A stretch of DNA of 64,000 nt from Bacteroides sp. M10 (lineage in GTDB: Bacteria > Bacteroidota > Bacteroidia > Bacteroidales > Bacteroidaceae), in contig NZ_CP060488.1 of NCBI RefSeq assembly GCF_014334015.1, positions 5,228,501 to 5,292,500 on the forward strand, read 5' to 3'. Positions 20,644 to 29,711 of this stretch are shown one piece after another. The notes under the pieces are model-generated. The model ran no database searches, was not told the DNA's origin, and saw nothing but the letters and a program-made list of their open reading frames with translations. Numbering within the stretch: position 1 is the first letter of the stretch; the number at the start of each line of letters is the position of its first letter. Both the position numbers and the translations under genes were made by a program.

Positions 20644-21076
20644 ACTTGTCACTTTTTTAAATTTTCAACAAAAATAGCCTATACACTGGGGCGCTCCTAA
20701 ATTTTCGATTCCTTTCGACCGTGTACGGCTCTAAAGAATTGTATAGACCTATCCATGATTCCTCCCTGTGCCCGAATAAGACAGAAAGAAGCGAGAGCAA
20801 AAAAACAGAAGCTCCGTTTGCCTGAAACGGAACTTCTGAATGTATCAAATGGAGGCTCTTTCGCATGGATTTAGAGCCTTCATTTAGGGGACAAAAAAGC
20901 GTCTTTTTGCCGAACGCATAGTGGAACGGTCTCCGAAAGCAGATAACTCGCTATATGACAAACGGTTACACCTACCTAAAAAAAGACCCTTGAAACACTA
21001 ACCGTATTATTATAAATATATAAATAATAAACTATATATATTAAAATATATAGTTCGATTTTTCTATTTTTGAAGA
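20644..21076 (-). terminator. Intergenic region with intrinsic terminator
   Basis: CAGAAG-TCCGTTT (from 20806) pairs with AAACGGA-CTTCTG (to 20838) in a 13-14 base-pair stem. An A-run at 20799-20805 becomes a T-run on the minus strand, so it is a strong minus-strand terminator, about 240 bases downstream of the DUF4248 gene. The rest is AT-rich (bases 21000-21070) with no supported gene. Confidence 0.65.
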
Positions 21077-21373
21077 TTAATGTTTCATTTCTTCGGGTGC
21101 GTTCGGGTAGATGATTGCCATCACAATTTTGGGAGGTCCCCAGCATTGAACAATGATCTCCTGCATCTTCGGAGTCAGGTAGGTGGTGTGTTCGGTGTAG
21201 CCGGCAGCTTGCAGCTCGGCGGTGAGTGACAGATTTTGGTCAATCTTGTCACGCATTCTTTTTCTAGACGCGGTAACGCCCGAAGGACACGGAAAATATT
21301 CCATCGCAAGTTGCGAGAATGGTTTGAAACCATTGATAATGTAGGTTTCCGTGACTGTTTTGTTTTCTTTCAT
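21077..21373 (-). CDS. DUF4248 domain protein
   Basis: 98 residues (FKPFSQLAMEYFPC, SRKRMRDKIDQN, LTPKMQEIIVQCWGPP). It matches the DUF4248 family, small proteins of gut Bacteroides usually found next to HU-like/amidase cassettes and polysaccharide loci. The helical central part could bind DNA; the function is unknown. It is the upstream-most gene of the minus-strand phage-like cassette. Confidence 0.8.
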   Translation of the reverse strand: MKENKTVTETYIINGFKPFSQLAMEYFPCPSGVTASRKRMRDKIDQNLSLTAELQAAGYTEHTTYLTPKMQEIIVQCWGPPKIVMAIIYPNAPEEMKH

Positions 21374-21575
21374 TATTATAAAATTAAGTTGTATATCAAA
21401 CCTATTTTGTCGGTTTAATTTCCCACAAAAGTATGAAAAGGAATTGAATTACAACTATAAAATAAATTGAATTTTTAGGACGTAATTTACGTGTGTCAAA
21501 ATCTATTTGTAGTTTTGTCTGATCGAATAAATTCGGCTGTTAAATCAGTAAATAATAATTATTAAAAAAAAGTTG

Positions 21576-22355
21576 ATGAAGAAAGAAGATTTGATTTCAT
21601 TTATGAAAGAAATCGCTGCCGAGTTGCAGCGAAGGGGAAATTTAGGGACTGCTCATGTGTACCGGAGCAGCTTGAATGCAATCCGCACTTTTCTAGGTTC
21701 GGACAAGATGCCGTTTCGGCAACTGACGCCCGAATGGTTGAAGCGTTTCGAGAATAGTCTGCGGGAACGTGGATGCAGTTGGAACACAGTGTCTACTTAT
21801 CTGCGCACCTTGCGGGCGGTCTATAACCGTGCGGTTAGCCAGCGGAAAGCAACGTATGTGCCTCATTTATTCCGTTCGGTTTACACGGGTACAAGGGCGG
21901 ACCATCAGCGGGCATTGGACAATGAGGACATGAAGAAAGTGTTTACCCGCCTAGCGACACAATCCTCCGCCACTACTGCCATGCGTACCGCACAAGATTG
22001 GTTTATCCTGATGTTCCTGCTCCGCGGATTGCCGTTCGTCGATCTGGCTTATCTACGCAAGAATGATTTGAAGGAGAATGTAATCACGTATCGACGCAGA
22101 AAGACAGGCCGCACATTGTCCGTGACACTGACAACGGAAGCGATGTTTCTGTTGCAGCGCTATATGAATCGGGATGTCGCTTCTCCCTATCTGTTTCCCA
22201 TCCTGCGGAGTGGTGAGGGAACGGAAGAGGCATACCGGGAATATCAGTTGGCATTGCGGGGATTTAATCACCAGCTGGCTTTGTTGGGTGAACTGTTGGG
22301 AATCAAAGGCAAGTTAAGTTCTTACGCTGCGAAACATCATACAATCTCTATCTAA
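21576..22355 (+). pseudogene. Tyrosine recombinase, 3'-truncated
   Basis: 259 residues from ATG 21576. The N-terminal core-binding domain (SFMKEIAAELQRRGNLGTAHVYRSSLNAIRTF) and the first catalytic block (MFLLRGLPFVDLAYL, Arg; YRRRKTGR, Lys) are intact. At the second block, where relatives read LSSYxARHTWA and continue to the catalytic Tyr, this protein reads AAKHH and stops five codons later. The His-x-x-Arg box and Tyr nucleophile, about 50 residues, are gone, so it should be inactive. Similar recombinases often open polysaccharide loci in Bacteroides; none follows here. Confidence 0.8.
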
Positions 22356-22742
22356 TTGAAAATTAAACAGTTATTTCTGTTTAATTAATATCAGGTAACG
22401 ATTTAGAAACGAGCGAATTACAATATTCTGTTTTCTTTTGCCTCTGTCAAAGAACGATTCTTTCAATGCAAATATACACTTTACTTGTGACAAAAGCAAT
22501 CTTTTTCTACATTTAATCGACTTACAGTCAGCCTTAAAGAGGGTATCTGGTCTCATTCCATCTTCTTCCTCAAAAATAACATAGCAGTCTAAATTGGTTT
22601 ATGTATGGGATAGGTCTTGTTCATTCGATCCGGTAGACTACTATACATAAAAGTATAAAGGCGAGATACGACAAGGAGATGCCATGCTTTTGTGTAAGGG
22701 GAATCTCTCTTAGCTTATCGCAGACCATGTATAGCTAAGTGT
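22356..22742. other. Gene-free junction between two broken recombinases
   Basis: AT-rich at 22360-22560, then mixed composition. No convincing gene, hairpin or promoter was found. The truncated recombinase ends just before it and the decayed one enters without a start, so it probably contains one or more deletion or recombination joints. Confidence 0.4.
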
Positions 22743-23880
22743 TTTGAGAATAAACAGTCTGTAAAAAACGGAAAGACACCGATTATGGGCCGTATCACCA
22801 TCAATGGAACCCAAGCCGGTTTCAGTTGTAAGAAAGAAGTGTCCCTCGCTTTGTGGGACGTCAAAACCAACCGGGCCAAAGGCAAGTCCGAGGAGGCCCG
22901 TACACTCAATCAGGAGCTTGACAATATCAAGGCGCAAATCACCAGGCACTACCAGTACATCTGCGACCACGACAGTTTTGTTACAGCCAAGAAAGTCTAT
23001 AACCGCTATGTCGGCTTCTCAGAGGAATGCCACACCCTTATGAACCTTTTCAGGGAACAGCTGGAACCGTATAAAAAGAAAATCGGCATAGAGAAAGCCG
23101 AAAGCACCTACTGCGGTCTGGTTGCCGATTACAAGAGTCTCCTGCTTTTCATGAAAAGCAAGAAGAATGCAGAGGATATTGTCATCGAAGAACTTGAGAA
23201 ATCATTCATCGAGGATTACTACAACTGGATGCTCGGTACATGCGCTTTGGCAAACTCCACTGTCTTCGGGCGTGTCAATACCTTGAAGTGGCTGATGTAT
23301 ATCGCGCAGGAAAAAGGCTGGATACGGGTTCATCCGTTCGCATCATTCGAGTGTATGCCCGAATACAAGAGGCGTTCTTTCCTTTCCGAAGAGGAACTGC
23401 AAAGGATAATCCATATAGAACCGAGATACAAACGCCAGCGTGCCATGCGCGACATGTTCCTGTTCATGTGCTTCACCGGTCTTTCCTATGTGGACTTGAA
23501 AGCCATAACATACGATAATATCCATACCGACTCCGACGGCGGTACATGGCTGATGGGCAACCGTATAAAAACGGGAGTGGCGTATGTCGTAAAATTATTG
23601 CCCATTGCTATCGAACTGATTGAAAAATATAGGGGTACGGATGAAAAGAAAGACTCCCCGAATGTGTCTTTCCGGTAGGTGAATACAATGCCATGCGGCT
23701 CAGTCTTGGAATCATAGGCAGGAAATGCAACTCCGGGGCGAGGTCACCCCGCACATCGGACGCCACGCATTTGCCGTTCTGGCCATACTCAAGGGGATGC
23801 TGCTGGAAACTCTTCAGAAAGTGTTTGGGCATAAGTCCATCACATACGTCCTGCGCATCCATTCACTTGTCCGGCGCAGG
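22743..23880 (+). pseudogene. CTn-type tyrosine recombinase, decayed by frameshifts
   Basis: Homology to CTn-type integrases is clear from KNGKTPIMGRITINGTQAGFS through the core-binding domain (FIEDYYNWMLG) and the Arg block (MFLFMCFTGLSYVDLKAI). The normal N-terminus (usually MKxTFxVLFYLKR) is missing. Near 23660 the frame shifts, so VFPVGEYNAMRLSLGIIGRKCN lies in another frame. Near 23735 it shifts again, and GEVTPHIGRHAFAVLAILKG, with HxxR, lies in a third frame. The Tyr region reads HKSITYVLRIHS, unlike the usual pattern. At least two frameshifts mark it as a dead gene. Confidence 0.88.
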
Positions 23881-24189
23881 CGGGGCAATCTTTTTCTGGA
23901 AGTCGCCCATCTGTACGACCAGCGTGCTGACCAGCTTTCTCAACTCCTAATACGCGCTTGTTTCAATAATTGTCAGTTCCATACTAAAATTCTTTTTAAG
24001 ATTCTGAATATGCGACAAAGTAACGCACATCCTATATCCTTTCCAAACAGATAATATCAGAGTCTTCCGTTGGCGTGCATTGGCGTATCCAACGTTAAAA
24101 GAGAAGGTCCTTCACCTGCATCCATGCGGCAACGGAACTTCCATTCCCTTACTTGTTTTCCATAAATTTATAGGATTAATTTCTGGTGC
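23881..24189. other. Gene-free stretch after the decayed recombinase
   Basis: The open frame continuing from the decayed recombinase to 24054 has no recombinase-like sequence. Nothing else supported was seen. TTGGCG words near 24070-24090 repeat (ttggcgtgcattggcg), but not enough to call a repeat element. Confidence 0.35.
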
Positions 24190-24363
24190 ATGATATTAAT
24201 AGTCATTATTCTGTCTGCTTTTTTTGCTTGCATAATTGCAGCTAACAGTTATCTATTCCAGAACGCATTGTTATGGAAAATGGCAAGCTGTTTTGTTGGT
24301 TTATGGATATTGTGTATGATAATTACCGTCTTCGTTTGTCGTAAACTTGAATGCTCTAATTAA
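24190..24363 (+). CDS. Candidate 57-residue two-helix membrane protein
   Basis: ATG 24190 to TAA 24361-24363. The product has two hydrophobic stretches, MILIVIILSAFFACIIAA and FVGLWILCMIITVFVC, split by NSYLFQNALLWKMAS, and ends in the basic RKLECSN. The composition is that of a real small membrane protein and not a chance frame. The ribosome-binding site (AGGATT) is a little far from the start. It lies just upstream of the cobalamin promoter and ends 51 bases before it. No family is recognised. Confidence 0.4.
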   Translation: MILIVIILSAFFACIIAANSYLFQNALLWKMASCFVGLWILCMIITVFVCRKLECSN

Positions 24364-24414
24364 AACAGTACGGTTGTCATGCTTTGTGTGTTTTATTATA
24401 AATATTATGAATTA

Positions 24415-24446
24415 TTTGGAATTGATATGTAATATAGATAATTTTG
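24415..24446 (+). promoter_or_regulatory. Promoter of the cobalamin operon
   Basis: TTTG (24415-24418), 20 bases, then TAATTTTG (24439-24446): a textbook Bacteroides promoter. Transcription would start near 24453, immediately before the riboswitch. Confidence 0.8.
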
Positions 24447-24454
24447 CAGTCGGG

Positions 24455-24660
24455 AAATGGTTTCGGGAGGTTTACGCCTTCCGAATGAAAAGGGAACCCG
24501 GTGAAAATCCGGGACAGTACCCGCTGCTGTGAGTCCACAAAAACGGACATCGAACTTTTGCCACTGGTGTAATACCGGGAAGGCACGATGACCGGGACGA
24601 GTCAGAAGACCTGCCATGACCGGAATGAGATTTACACCTGCGGGATATACGGGTCGTAAT
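24455..24660 (+). ncRNA. Cobalamin riboswitch
   Basis: The conserved core is plain: CCCGGTGAAAATCCGGG followed by ACAGTACCCGCTGCTGTGA, then GCCACTGG, CCGGGAAGG, and the B12 box GAGTCAGAAGACCTGCC at about 24599-24615. It binds a cobalamin coenzyme and represses the genes downstream when B12 is plentiful. It sits between a consensus promoter and an intrinsic terminator, so it should control transcription. The limits are approximate; the downstream kissing-loop part may extend to about 24660. Confidence 0.95.
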
Positions 24661-24707
24661 CAAATAAGGAATAGCTCATCGGCCATTCAATATTTGAAGA
24701 CAGACAT

Positions 24708-24747
24708 ATTCCCGTTCGTGTAAGTCCGCACGAACGGGAATTTTTTG
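24708..24747 (+). terminator. Riboswitch-controlled intrinsic terminator
   Basis: ATTCCCGTTCGTG (24708-24720) and CACGAACGGGAAT (24729-24741) form a 13-base-pair perfect stem with an eight-base loop, followed by TTTTTT. It is the expression platform of the cobalamin riboswitch, 40 bases before the first gene. Confidence 0.88.
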
Positions 24748-24787
24748 TGTTTGTTAATAATATGTTTTACATTAAAATGAGTGACCT

Positions 24788-25705
24788 ATGAAAAGAAAAT
24801 TACGCTTTCTGGCAGGTGCCTGTCTATTTACCGCAACCGCCTTGTTCTCTGGCTGTAGCTCGGACGATGACTTTTTGATGGACCCGGTTGATTCCGGAAC
24901 TTCGCAAACCCGTGCTGTGACAAATTCGGACGGTACTTTAACTATCACTTTCGATGATTTCGATCCCGGCATGTTAGCAGGACCTACCTCGGCCGGAGAA
25001 AATCTTTATTCGTACCAAGGGTATCCTCAAGTAACCACCATTTACGACAATACTCCGGAAGAATATCTCTTCCTTTCAATGTTTAATACTGTAGGTGGAA
25101 GCACAGAGTATTCCAGCGGCGGCATCGCACTTTCCAACTGGAACATCCGCTCCAATCAGTCGGGAAATACCGGAGACTGGTGGTATTCTTATCTAAACCA
25201 ATGTTCTGTCTATAACACTGCGGTGGAAGCGGAAGGACAGAATAAGGAAGCCGGGCACAGCGGTTCCAATTTCGGTGTCGTTTACGGATATGTGGATGCT
25301 TACAATCAGGCATGGATGGCTAAACCAGAATTTTATTTCAATGTTCCCCGGAAATTGGTCGGCCTGTGGATCTGCAACACCTCATACACTTATGGTGTCA
25401 TTACTTATGGTAATCAGTTCGGTTCTACGGGGGTAGCGACTCCTCTGAAAGAGATGAAAGGGTATTTCCAAGTGAATCTGGAATGTTATGATGCGAATGG
25501 CGGTCTGATCCGCACTTACAAACGTCTTTTAGCCGATTATCGTAACGGCCAACAACAGGTTGATCCTATCACGACATGGGATTATTGGGAAATCAATGCC
25601 GAAGGGGTGCAAAGTGTGAAATTCAACTTCGAGGGTTCGGATTCGGGAGCATACGGTTTGAATACTCCGGCTTATATCTGTATTGATGATATCACCATAC
25701 AATAA
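24788..25705 (+). CDS. DUF4465 lipoprotein of the B12 operon
   Basis: 305 residues. The signal peptide ends in a lipobox (ALFSGC), and the mature N-terminus CSSDDD is the acidic export signal that sends Bacteroides lipoproteins to the cell surface. The body (WNIRSNQSG, GDWWYSYLNQCSVYNT, GSNFGVVYGY, YICIDDITIQ) matches DUF4465, a beta-sandwich-like family common in cobalamin-riboswitch regulons of Bacteroidetes. It is the first gene after the riboswitch. A surface role in capturing or binding B12 is inferred from operon membership only. Confidence 0.82.
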   Translation: MKRKLRFLAGACLFTATALFSGCSSDDDFLMDPVDSGTSQTRAVTNSDGTLTITFDDFDPGMLAGPTSAGENLYSYQGYPQVTTIYDNTPEEYLFLSMFNTVGGSTEYSSGGIALSNWNIRSNQSGNTGDWWYSYLNQCSVYNTAVEAEGQNKEAGHSGSNFGVVYGYVDAYNQAWMAKPEFYFNVPRKLVGLWICNTSYTYGVITYGNQFGSTGVATPLKEMKGYFQVNLECYDANGGLIRTYKRLLADYRNGQQQVDPITTWDYWEINAEGVQSVKFNFEGSDSGAYGLNTPAYICIDDITIQ

Positions 25706-25769
25706 AAAGAATACAAGGATATCCCTTCTGTCGGGGGTATCCCTGTTATTTTTCTAAAATCCACACATC

Positions 25770-27551
25770 ATGCATCGTTTTCACTATTTTATTATTTCTG
25801 CCTGTATGCTGTTCACCTCCTGCAACAAGGATGAAGTCATTACCGAAGAAGTAGGAGGACAACCTATAATAGAACTTGACAGCGAGACCGGTATTTACAC
25901 GGTCAAGGTCGATCACGAATTGACTATCGCCCCGACATACCAGAATGTTGAAGATGCTCTTTTTGCTTGGACGATAGACGGTACGCTGGTTTCTTCGGGT
26001 CCGTCTCTTCAACGTACATGGAATGAATGCGGGGATTTTTATGTCAAACTAAGAGTAGACAATGCGGAAGGCTATGCCGAAGAGGAACTGAAAGTAGAAG
26101 TGAAAGAACTCACCCCTCCGGTCATCTCACTGGCACTACCTTCGCAGGGGCTAAAAGTCGTCCGGAATACCGATTACACATTTACTCCCGATATTCAGCA
26201 TTCGGATGTCGAAGGGTTCAAAATCGAATGGGTACGGGAAGGAAAAATCGTTTCCACCGAGAATACTTATACTTTCAATGAAAAAGAACTCGGTGTTTAT
26301 ACGGTGACAATCAACGCTTCCAATATAGATGGGACAACAACGAAAGACGTAAGCGTAGAGGTCGTGGAAACGATGCCCTACGTTGTCAAATTCCCGACCC
26401 CGTCTTACCTGCAAACATCCACGGACAGGTACACTTTTGCCGACCGTCCTGTTTTCCTGCGTCCGTTGTTGGAGTATTTCGACAATCCCCGTTTTGAGTG
26501 GAGTGTGGACGGTCAGGTCATGGAAGGAGAAGTGGAACGCATGTTCAAGTTCACGCCGTCCGCACCCGGAGAATACACCGTCTCCTGTACTGTGTCGGAA
26601 GACACACCGACGGAAAAAATAAGCAGGAATATCGACAAAGGGAAAACGGCTGTCACTGCCACCGTAAAAGTCGTTTGTGTGGACAAAAAGGAACAAGACG
26701 GCTTCCGGGCTTCGGGAAGTTCCAAGCTCTGGAATAAAGTCTATGAATATACCCCAGCTCCCGGCCAATTTATCAACGAGACGAGCACGATAGGCGGTAT
26801 GACCGGCAACGAAACATCCCCTGAAGCGGCTGTCGCATGGGCAACACAGCGTTTGAAAGACAAACTGCACGTCTCTTTAGGTTCTTTCGGGGGTTATATC
26901 ATCGTCGGCTTCGACCACAGTATTCCCAATTCGGGTAACCAATATGATTTCTGTGTTCAGGGGAACGCCTTTGACGGCAGTTCCGAACCGGGTATCGTAT
27001 GGGTCATGCAAGATATAAACGGAAACGGATTGCCGGATGACGAGTGGTACGAACTGAAAGGATCTGAAGCAGGCAAGGAAGAAACAATACAGAATTTTGA
27101 AGTGACCTATTACCGTCCGGAAGGCAAAAAAATGGATGTCCAATGGATCAGTTCCGACGGTAGAAACGGCTGGGTAGACTATCTGTCCGCTTATCATACA
27201 CAAGACTATTATTATCCGGCTTGGATTTCGGAAAACAGTTATACCCTGACAGGCACTTGTCTGGCCGCCCGCAACACCCAAGATTCTCAAACCGGTTATT
27301 GGGATAATCAGAGTTATGACTGGGGGTACGTGGATAATTTCGGAAACGACCAGATAGAAGGCGGCAGTACGGTGGATGGAAGCGGACAAAGGAACGGTTT
27401 CAAAATTTCCAATGCCATCCATGCCGATGGAACGGAAGCCAATCTGCAATATATTGACTTTATCAAAATACAATGCGGTGTTCTGGCCAAAAGCGGCTGG
27501 CTGGGCGAAGTTTCTACGGAGGTATTTTCTTTTGAGGATCTAACCAAATAA
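25770..27551 (+). CDS. PKD-like surface lipoprotein of the B12 operon
   Basis: 593 residues. The lipobox is MLFTSC and the mature N-terminus CNKDE is acidic, suggesting surface export. Residues 40-320 hold three or so Ig/PKD-like domains (FAWTIDGTLVSSGPSLQRTW; FEWSVDGQVMEG), and residues 330-593 form a separate C-terminal domain (GSFGGYIIVGFDHSIPNSGN). The same domain order occurs in cell-surface proteins next to btuB in Bacteroides. It could be a BtuH-type B12-binding partner, but I cannot confirm this from sequence alone. Confidence 0.78.
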   Translation: MHRFHYFIISACMLFTSCNKDEVITEEVGGQPIIELDSETGIYTVKVDHELTIAPTYQNVEDALFAWTIDGTLVSSGPSLQRTWNECGDFYVKLRVDNAEGYAEEELKVEVKELTPPVISLALPSQGLKVVRNTDYTFTPDIQHSDVEGFKIEWVREGKIVSTENTYTFNEKELGVYTVTINASNIDGTTTKDVSVEVVETMPYVVKFPTPSYLQTSTDRYTFADRPVFLRPLLEYFDNPRFEWSVDGQVMEGEVERMFKFTPSAPGEYTVSCTVSEDTPTEKISRNIDKGKTAVTATVKVVCVDKKEQDGFRASGSSKLWNKVYEYTPAPGQFINETSTIGGMTGNETSPEAAVAWATQRLKDKLHVSLGSFGGYIIVGFDHSIPNSGNQYDFCVQGNAFDGSSEPGIVWVMQDINGNGLPDDEWYELKGSEAGKEETIQNFEVTYYRPEGKKMDVQWISSDGRNGWVDYLSAYHTQDYYYPAWISENSYTLTGTCLAARNTQDSQTGYWDNQSYDWGYVDNFGNDQIEGGSTVDGSGQRNGFKISNAIHADGTEANLQYIDFIKIQCGVLAKSGWLGEVSTEVFSFEDLTK

Positions 27552-27565
27552 TAAAAATTACAAGT

Positions 27566-29656
27566 ATGAAAATTTATTTTCTTCCCATGCTCCTATCCTT
27601 GTTCTTTTTGGGAGCGTGTGACAAAAACGATGAAATTATACCTGAAGATGCAGATGAAAATTTCATCACATCGGTCGTGATGACCGTGGACGGGAAATCG
27701 TACACGGCCGACATTACGGACAATACAGTAACAATAACCGTTCCCTATACGGTATCGCTGAACAACGCCGAAGTGGAATTCAAGTACACAACTTCTGCAA
27801 CAATCATACCTGATCCTGAAACGGTAACGGACTGGGATAACGAACGAACCTTCCGGGTGACATCCTATAACGGAGATGCCCGCGAATATACCTATAAGGT
27901 CGTGAAAAGCGAGATAGAATCTGACGGAGATGTGGAGTTGAAGACCACCGAGGAGGTAGCTTCTTTTGCCGCAACCAAAACAACCGTTGTCAAAGGGAAC
28001 CTGATTATCGGCTCTGATGCGGAAGAGGCAGAAAAAATCACTGACATATCTGCATTGGCATCTTTGAAAGAGGTTACTGGCAACATTGTCATTCGTAACA
28101 GTTACAACGGTGCAGACTTGACAGGGTTGGATAATATCGTTTCTGCCGGAGGTTTACAGGTAGGTTCGACCGATGTCGCCTCGAAAGCTACGGAACTTCA
28201 CATGATTTCCATGAAAGCATTGGAAACGCTCTCCGGAGACATATCGGTATATAACGACCAAGTGACGTATGTCCTATTCGAGAAACTGGCAACTATTGAA
28301 GGAAGCGTGATGTTCAATGCGTCGTCGTTACAGAGTTTTGAGTTTCCGGTTCTGACTACTGTAGGTCAGGATCTGAATCTTCAAGGACTCAATGAAGAGA
28401 ACACAGCAGCCGGTTCGATTGCGTCTTTGGAAATACCGGAACTGACAAGTGTCGGAGGGGTCTTGTCCGTAAACAATCTTGCCAAGCTGACTTCCATGAG
28501 CTTCCTTAAGCTGAAAGAGACCGGTGGCCTTGATTTCCATACCGTCCCCGTGATGTTGGAAACCATCAACCTTCCGGAAATCGAAACAGTAAACGGAAGT
28601 ATTATTATGGAAGCCAATATGGAAGCTCCTCCTACCGGTAGTTTTGTTCCCCAACGAAATGACGTGCTTCAGGCTTTCGGTGGAATGGACAAACTGACAA
28701 CGATAAAGGGACAGATAAAGATAAAGAATTTCACGGCACTCAAACAACTTCCCGACTGGAGCAAGATCACCACACTTGGAAGCATCACGCTGGATTATCT
28801 TGAAGATGTGAGCGGAACACTGCTGTTGCCGAACGCCCGATTTGAAACCTTCGGAGAAACAGCGCCCCAGATTGAAATTATAAACAAGGTGCAGCTCTCC
28901 AAAATTGAAACAGCCGAAGATTTGTCAAATGTAAATTTTGTCATCACCAGTCTCACGAATAATAAGTTCCCTGAAATCACGTTCAAGAATATCAAAGACT
29001 TCACTTGTAAGCCAACCACCAACAATACCGATTATACCATATCGACAATTCAACATGTATATGGAAATCTAAATGTGACAGGCCAAATGCGAAGCAATGC
29101 CAAATTTCCCGACTTGGAAATCATAGATGGATATGGATATATCCAAATACCCATGTTTGCTTCAATCACAATGCCAGTCTTGAAAGAAGTGGGAGGACAG
29201 TTCTATTTATCTGGAAATTTTACCAGTTGTAACTTGCCCTTACTATCCAAAGTTTGTTGTTCAGCTTCTCCTGTATATTATAAAGAGGGAGAGGGTTCGT
29301 TAGCAATATCTTTACAAAGTAAATCGCTGGATATTCCGGAATTGCTTCACGTAGGAGGTGAAGGGTTGTTCGTTAATAAAGCAACAGGCATTACTTGTGA
29401 TAAATTACAGACTATAGATGGTACGCTACAGATAAAAAGTGCGACTTCTCTTTCTCAGGAAACACTTTCCATGGAGAAGTTGGAGACCTTGCATGGGGTT
29501 GTTTTTGACGGTTTGACGAAATTTACCGACTACACTTTCTTCGGCAAGTTTATAGAAAACGGAATGATTACGGGGGAAAGTTGGAGCGTGACGAAATGTG
29601 GGTATAACCCAACCTTCCAAAATATGAAGGACAAACAATATACGCAGCAGGATTAA
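27566..29656 (+). CDS. Lipoprotein with leucine-rich-type beta-helical repeats
   Basis: 696 residues. The lipobox is FFLGAC with mature CDKNDE. Residues 25-115 resemble a DUF5018-like Ig-type domain (TVTITVPYTVSLNNAEVEFKY). The rest is an irregular repeat built on 'L-x-T/S-V-x-G-x-L/I' strands (LKEVTGNIVIRN; LETLSGDISVYN; LKEVGGQFYLSG), as in receptor L-domain or leucine-rich solenoids. It lies 14 bases after the previous gene and ends just before an intrinsic terminator. It is probably a surface-exposed part of the B12 system; the ligand is unknown. Confidence 0.8.
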   Translation: MKIYFLPMLLSLFFLGACDKNDEIIPEDADENFITSVVMTVDGKSYTADITDNTVTITVPYTVSLNNAEVEFKYTTSATIIPDPETVTDWDNERTFRVTSYNGDAREYTYKVVKSEIESDGDVELKTTEEVASFAATKTTVVKGNLIIGSDAEEAEKITDISALASLKEVTGNIVIRNSYNGADLTGLDNIVSAGGLQVGSTDVASKATELHMISMKALETLSGDISVYNDQVTYVLFEKLATIEGSVMFNASSLQSFEFPVLTTVGQDLNLQGLNEENTAAGSIASLEIPELTSVGGVLSVNNLAKLTSMSFLKLKETGGLDFHTVPVMLETINLPEIETVNGSIIMEANMEAPPTGSFVPQRNDVLQAFGGMDKLTTIKGQIKIKNFTALKQLPDWSKITTLGSITLDYLEDVSGTLLLPNARFETFGETAPQIEIINKVQLSKIETAEDLSNVNFVITSLTNNKFPEITFKNIKDFTCKPTTNNTDYTISTIQHVYGNLNVTGQMRSNAKFPDLEIIDGYGYIQIPMFASITMPVLKEVGGQFYLSGNFTSCNLPLLSKVCCSASPVYYKEGEGSLAISLQSKSLDIPELLHVGGEGLFVNKATGITCDKLQTIDGTLQIKSATSLSQETLSMEKLETLHGVVFDGLTKFTDYTFFGKFIENGMITGESWSVTKCGYNPTFQNMKDKQYTQQD

Positions 29657-29672
29657 ACCTTATACCTTAACC

Positions 29673-29705
29673 AGAGTACCCGTAATGATTCGGGTACTCT
29701 TTTTT
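29673..29705 (+). terminator. Internal terminator before btuG
   Basis: AGAGTACCCG (29673-29682) pairs exactly with CGGGTACTCT (29691-29700), followed by TTTTTT. It lies 17 bases after the stop of the repeat lipoprotein and directly before btuG, so readthrough would set the ratio of the lipoproteins to the transport genes. An ATG in the loop (29685) is therefore unlikely to be the btuG start. Confidence 0.8.
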
Positions 29706-29711
29706 ATCCGA

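Noticed and set aside
20657..20866. Minus-strand open frame of 69 codons downstream of DUF4248
   Set aside because: It contains the intrinsic terminator stem and has no domain; likely chance.
23725..24054. Separate 109-codon gene after the broken integrase
   Set aside because: Its first half is the frameshifted catalytic part of the integrase (GEVTPHIGRH) and the rest has no family; it belongs to the pseudogene.
29685..29711. First ATG of btuG at 29685
   Set aside because: It lies in the loop of a terminator and would put nine charged and hydrophobic residues ahead of a good lipoprotein signal; the ATG at 29712 or 29718 is better.
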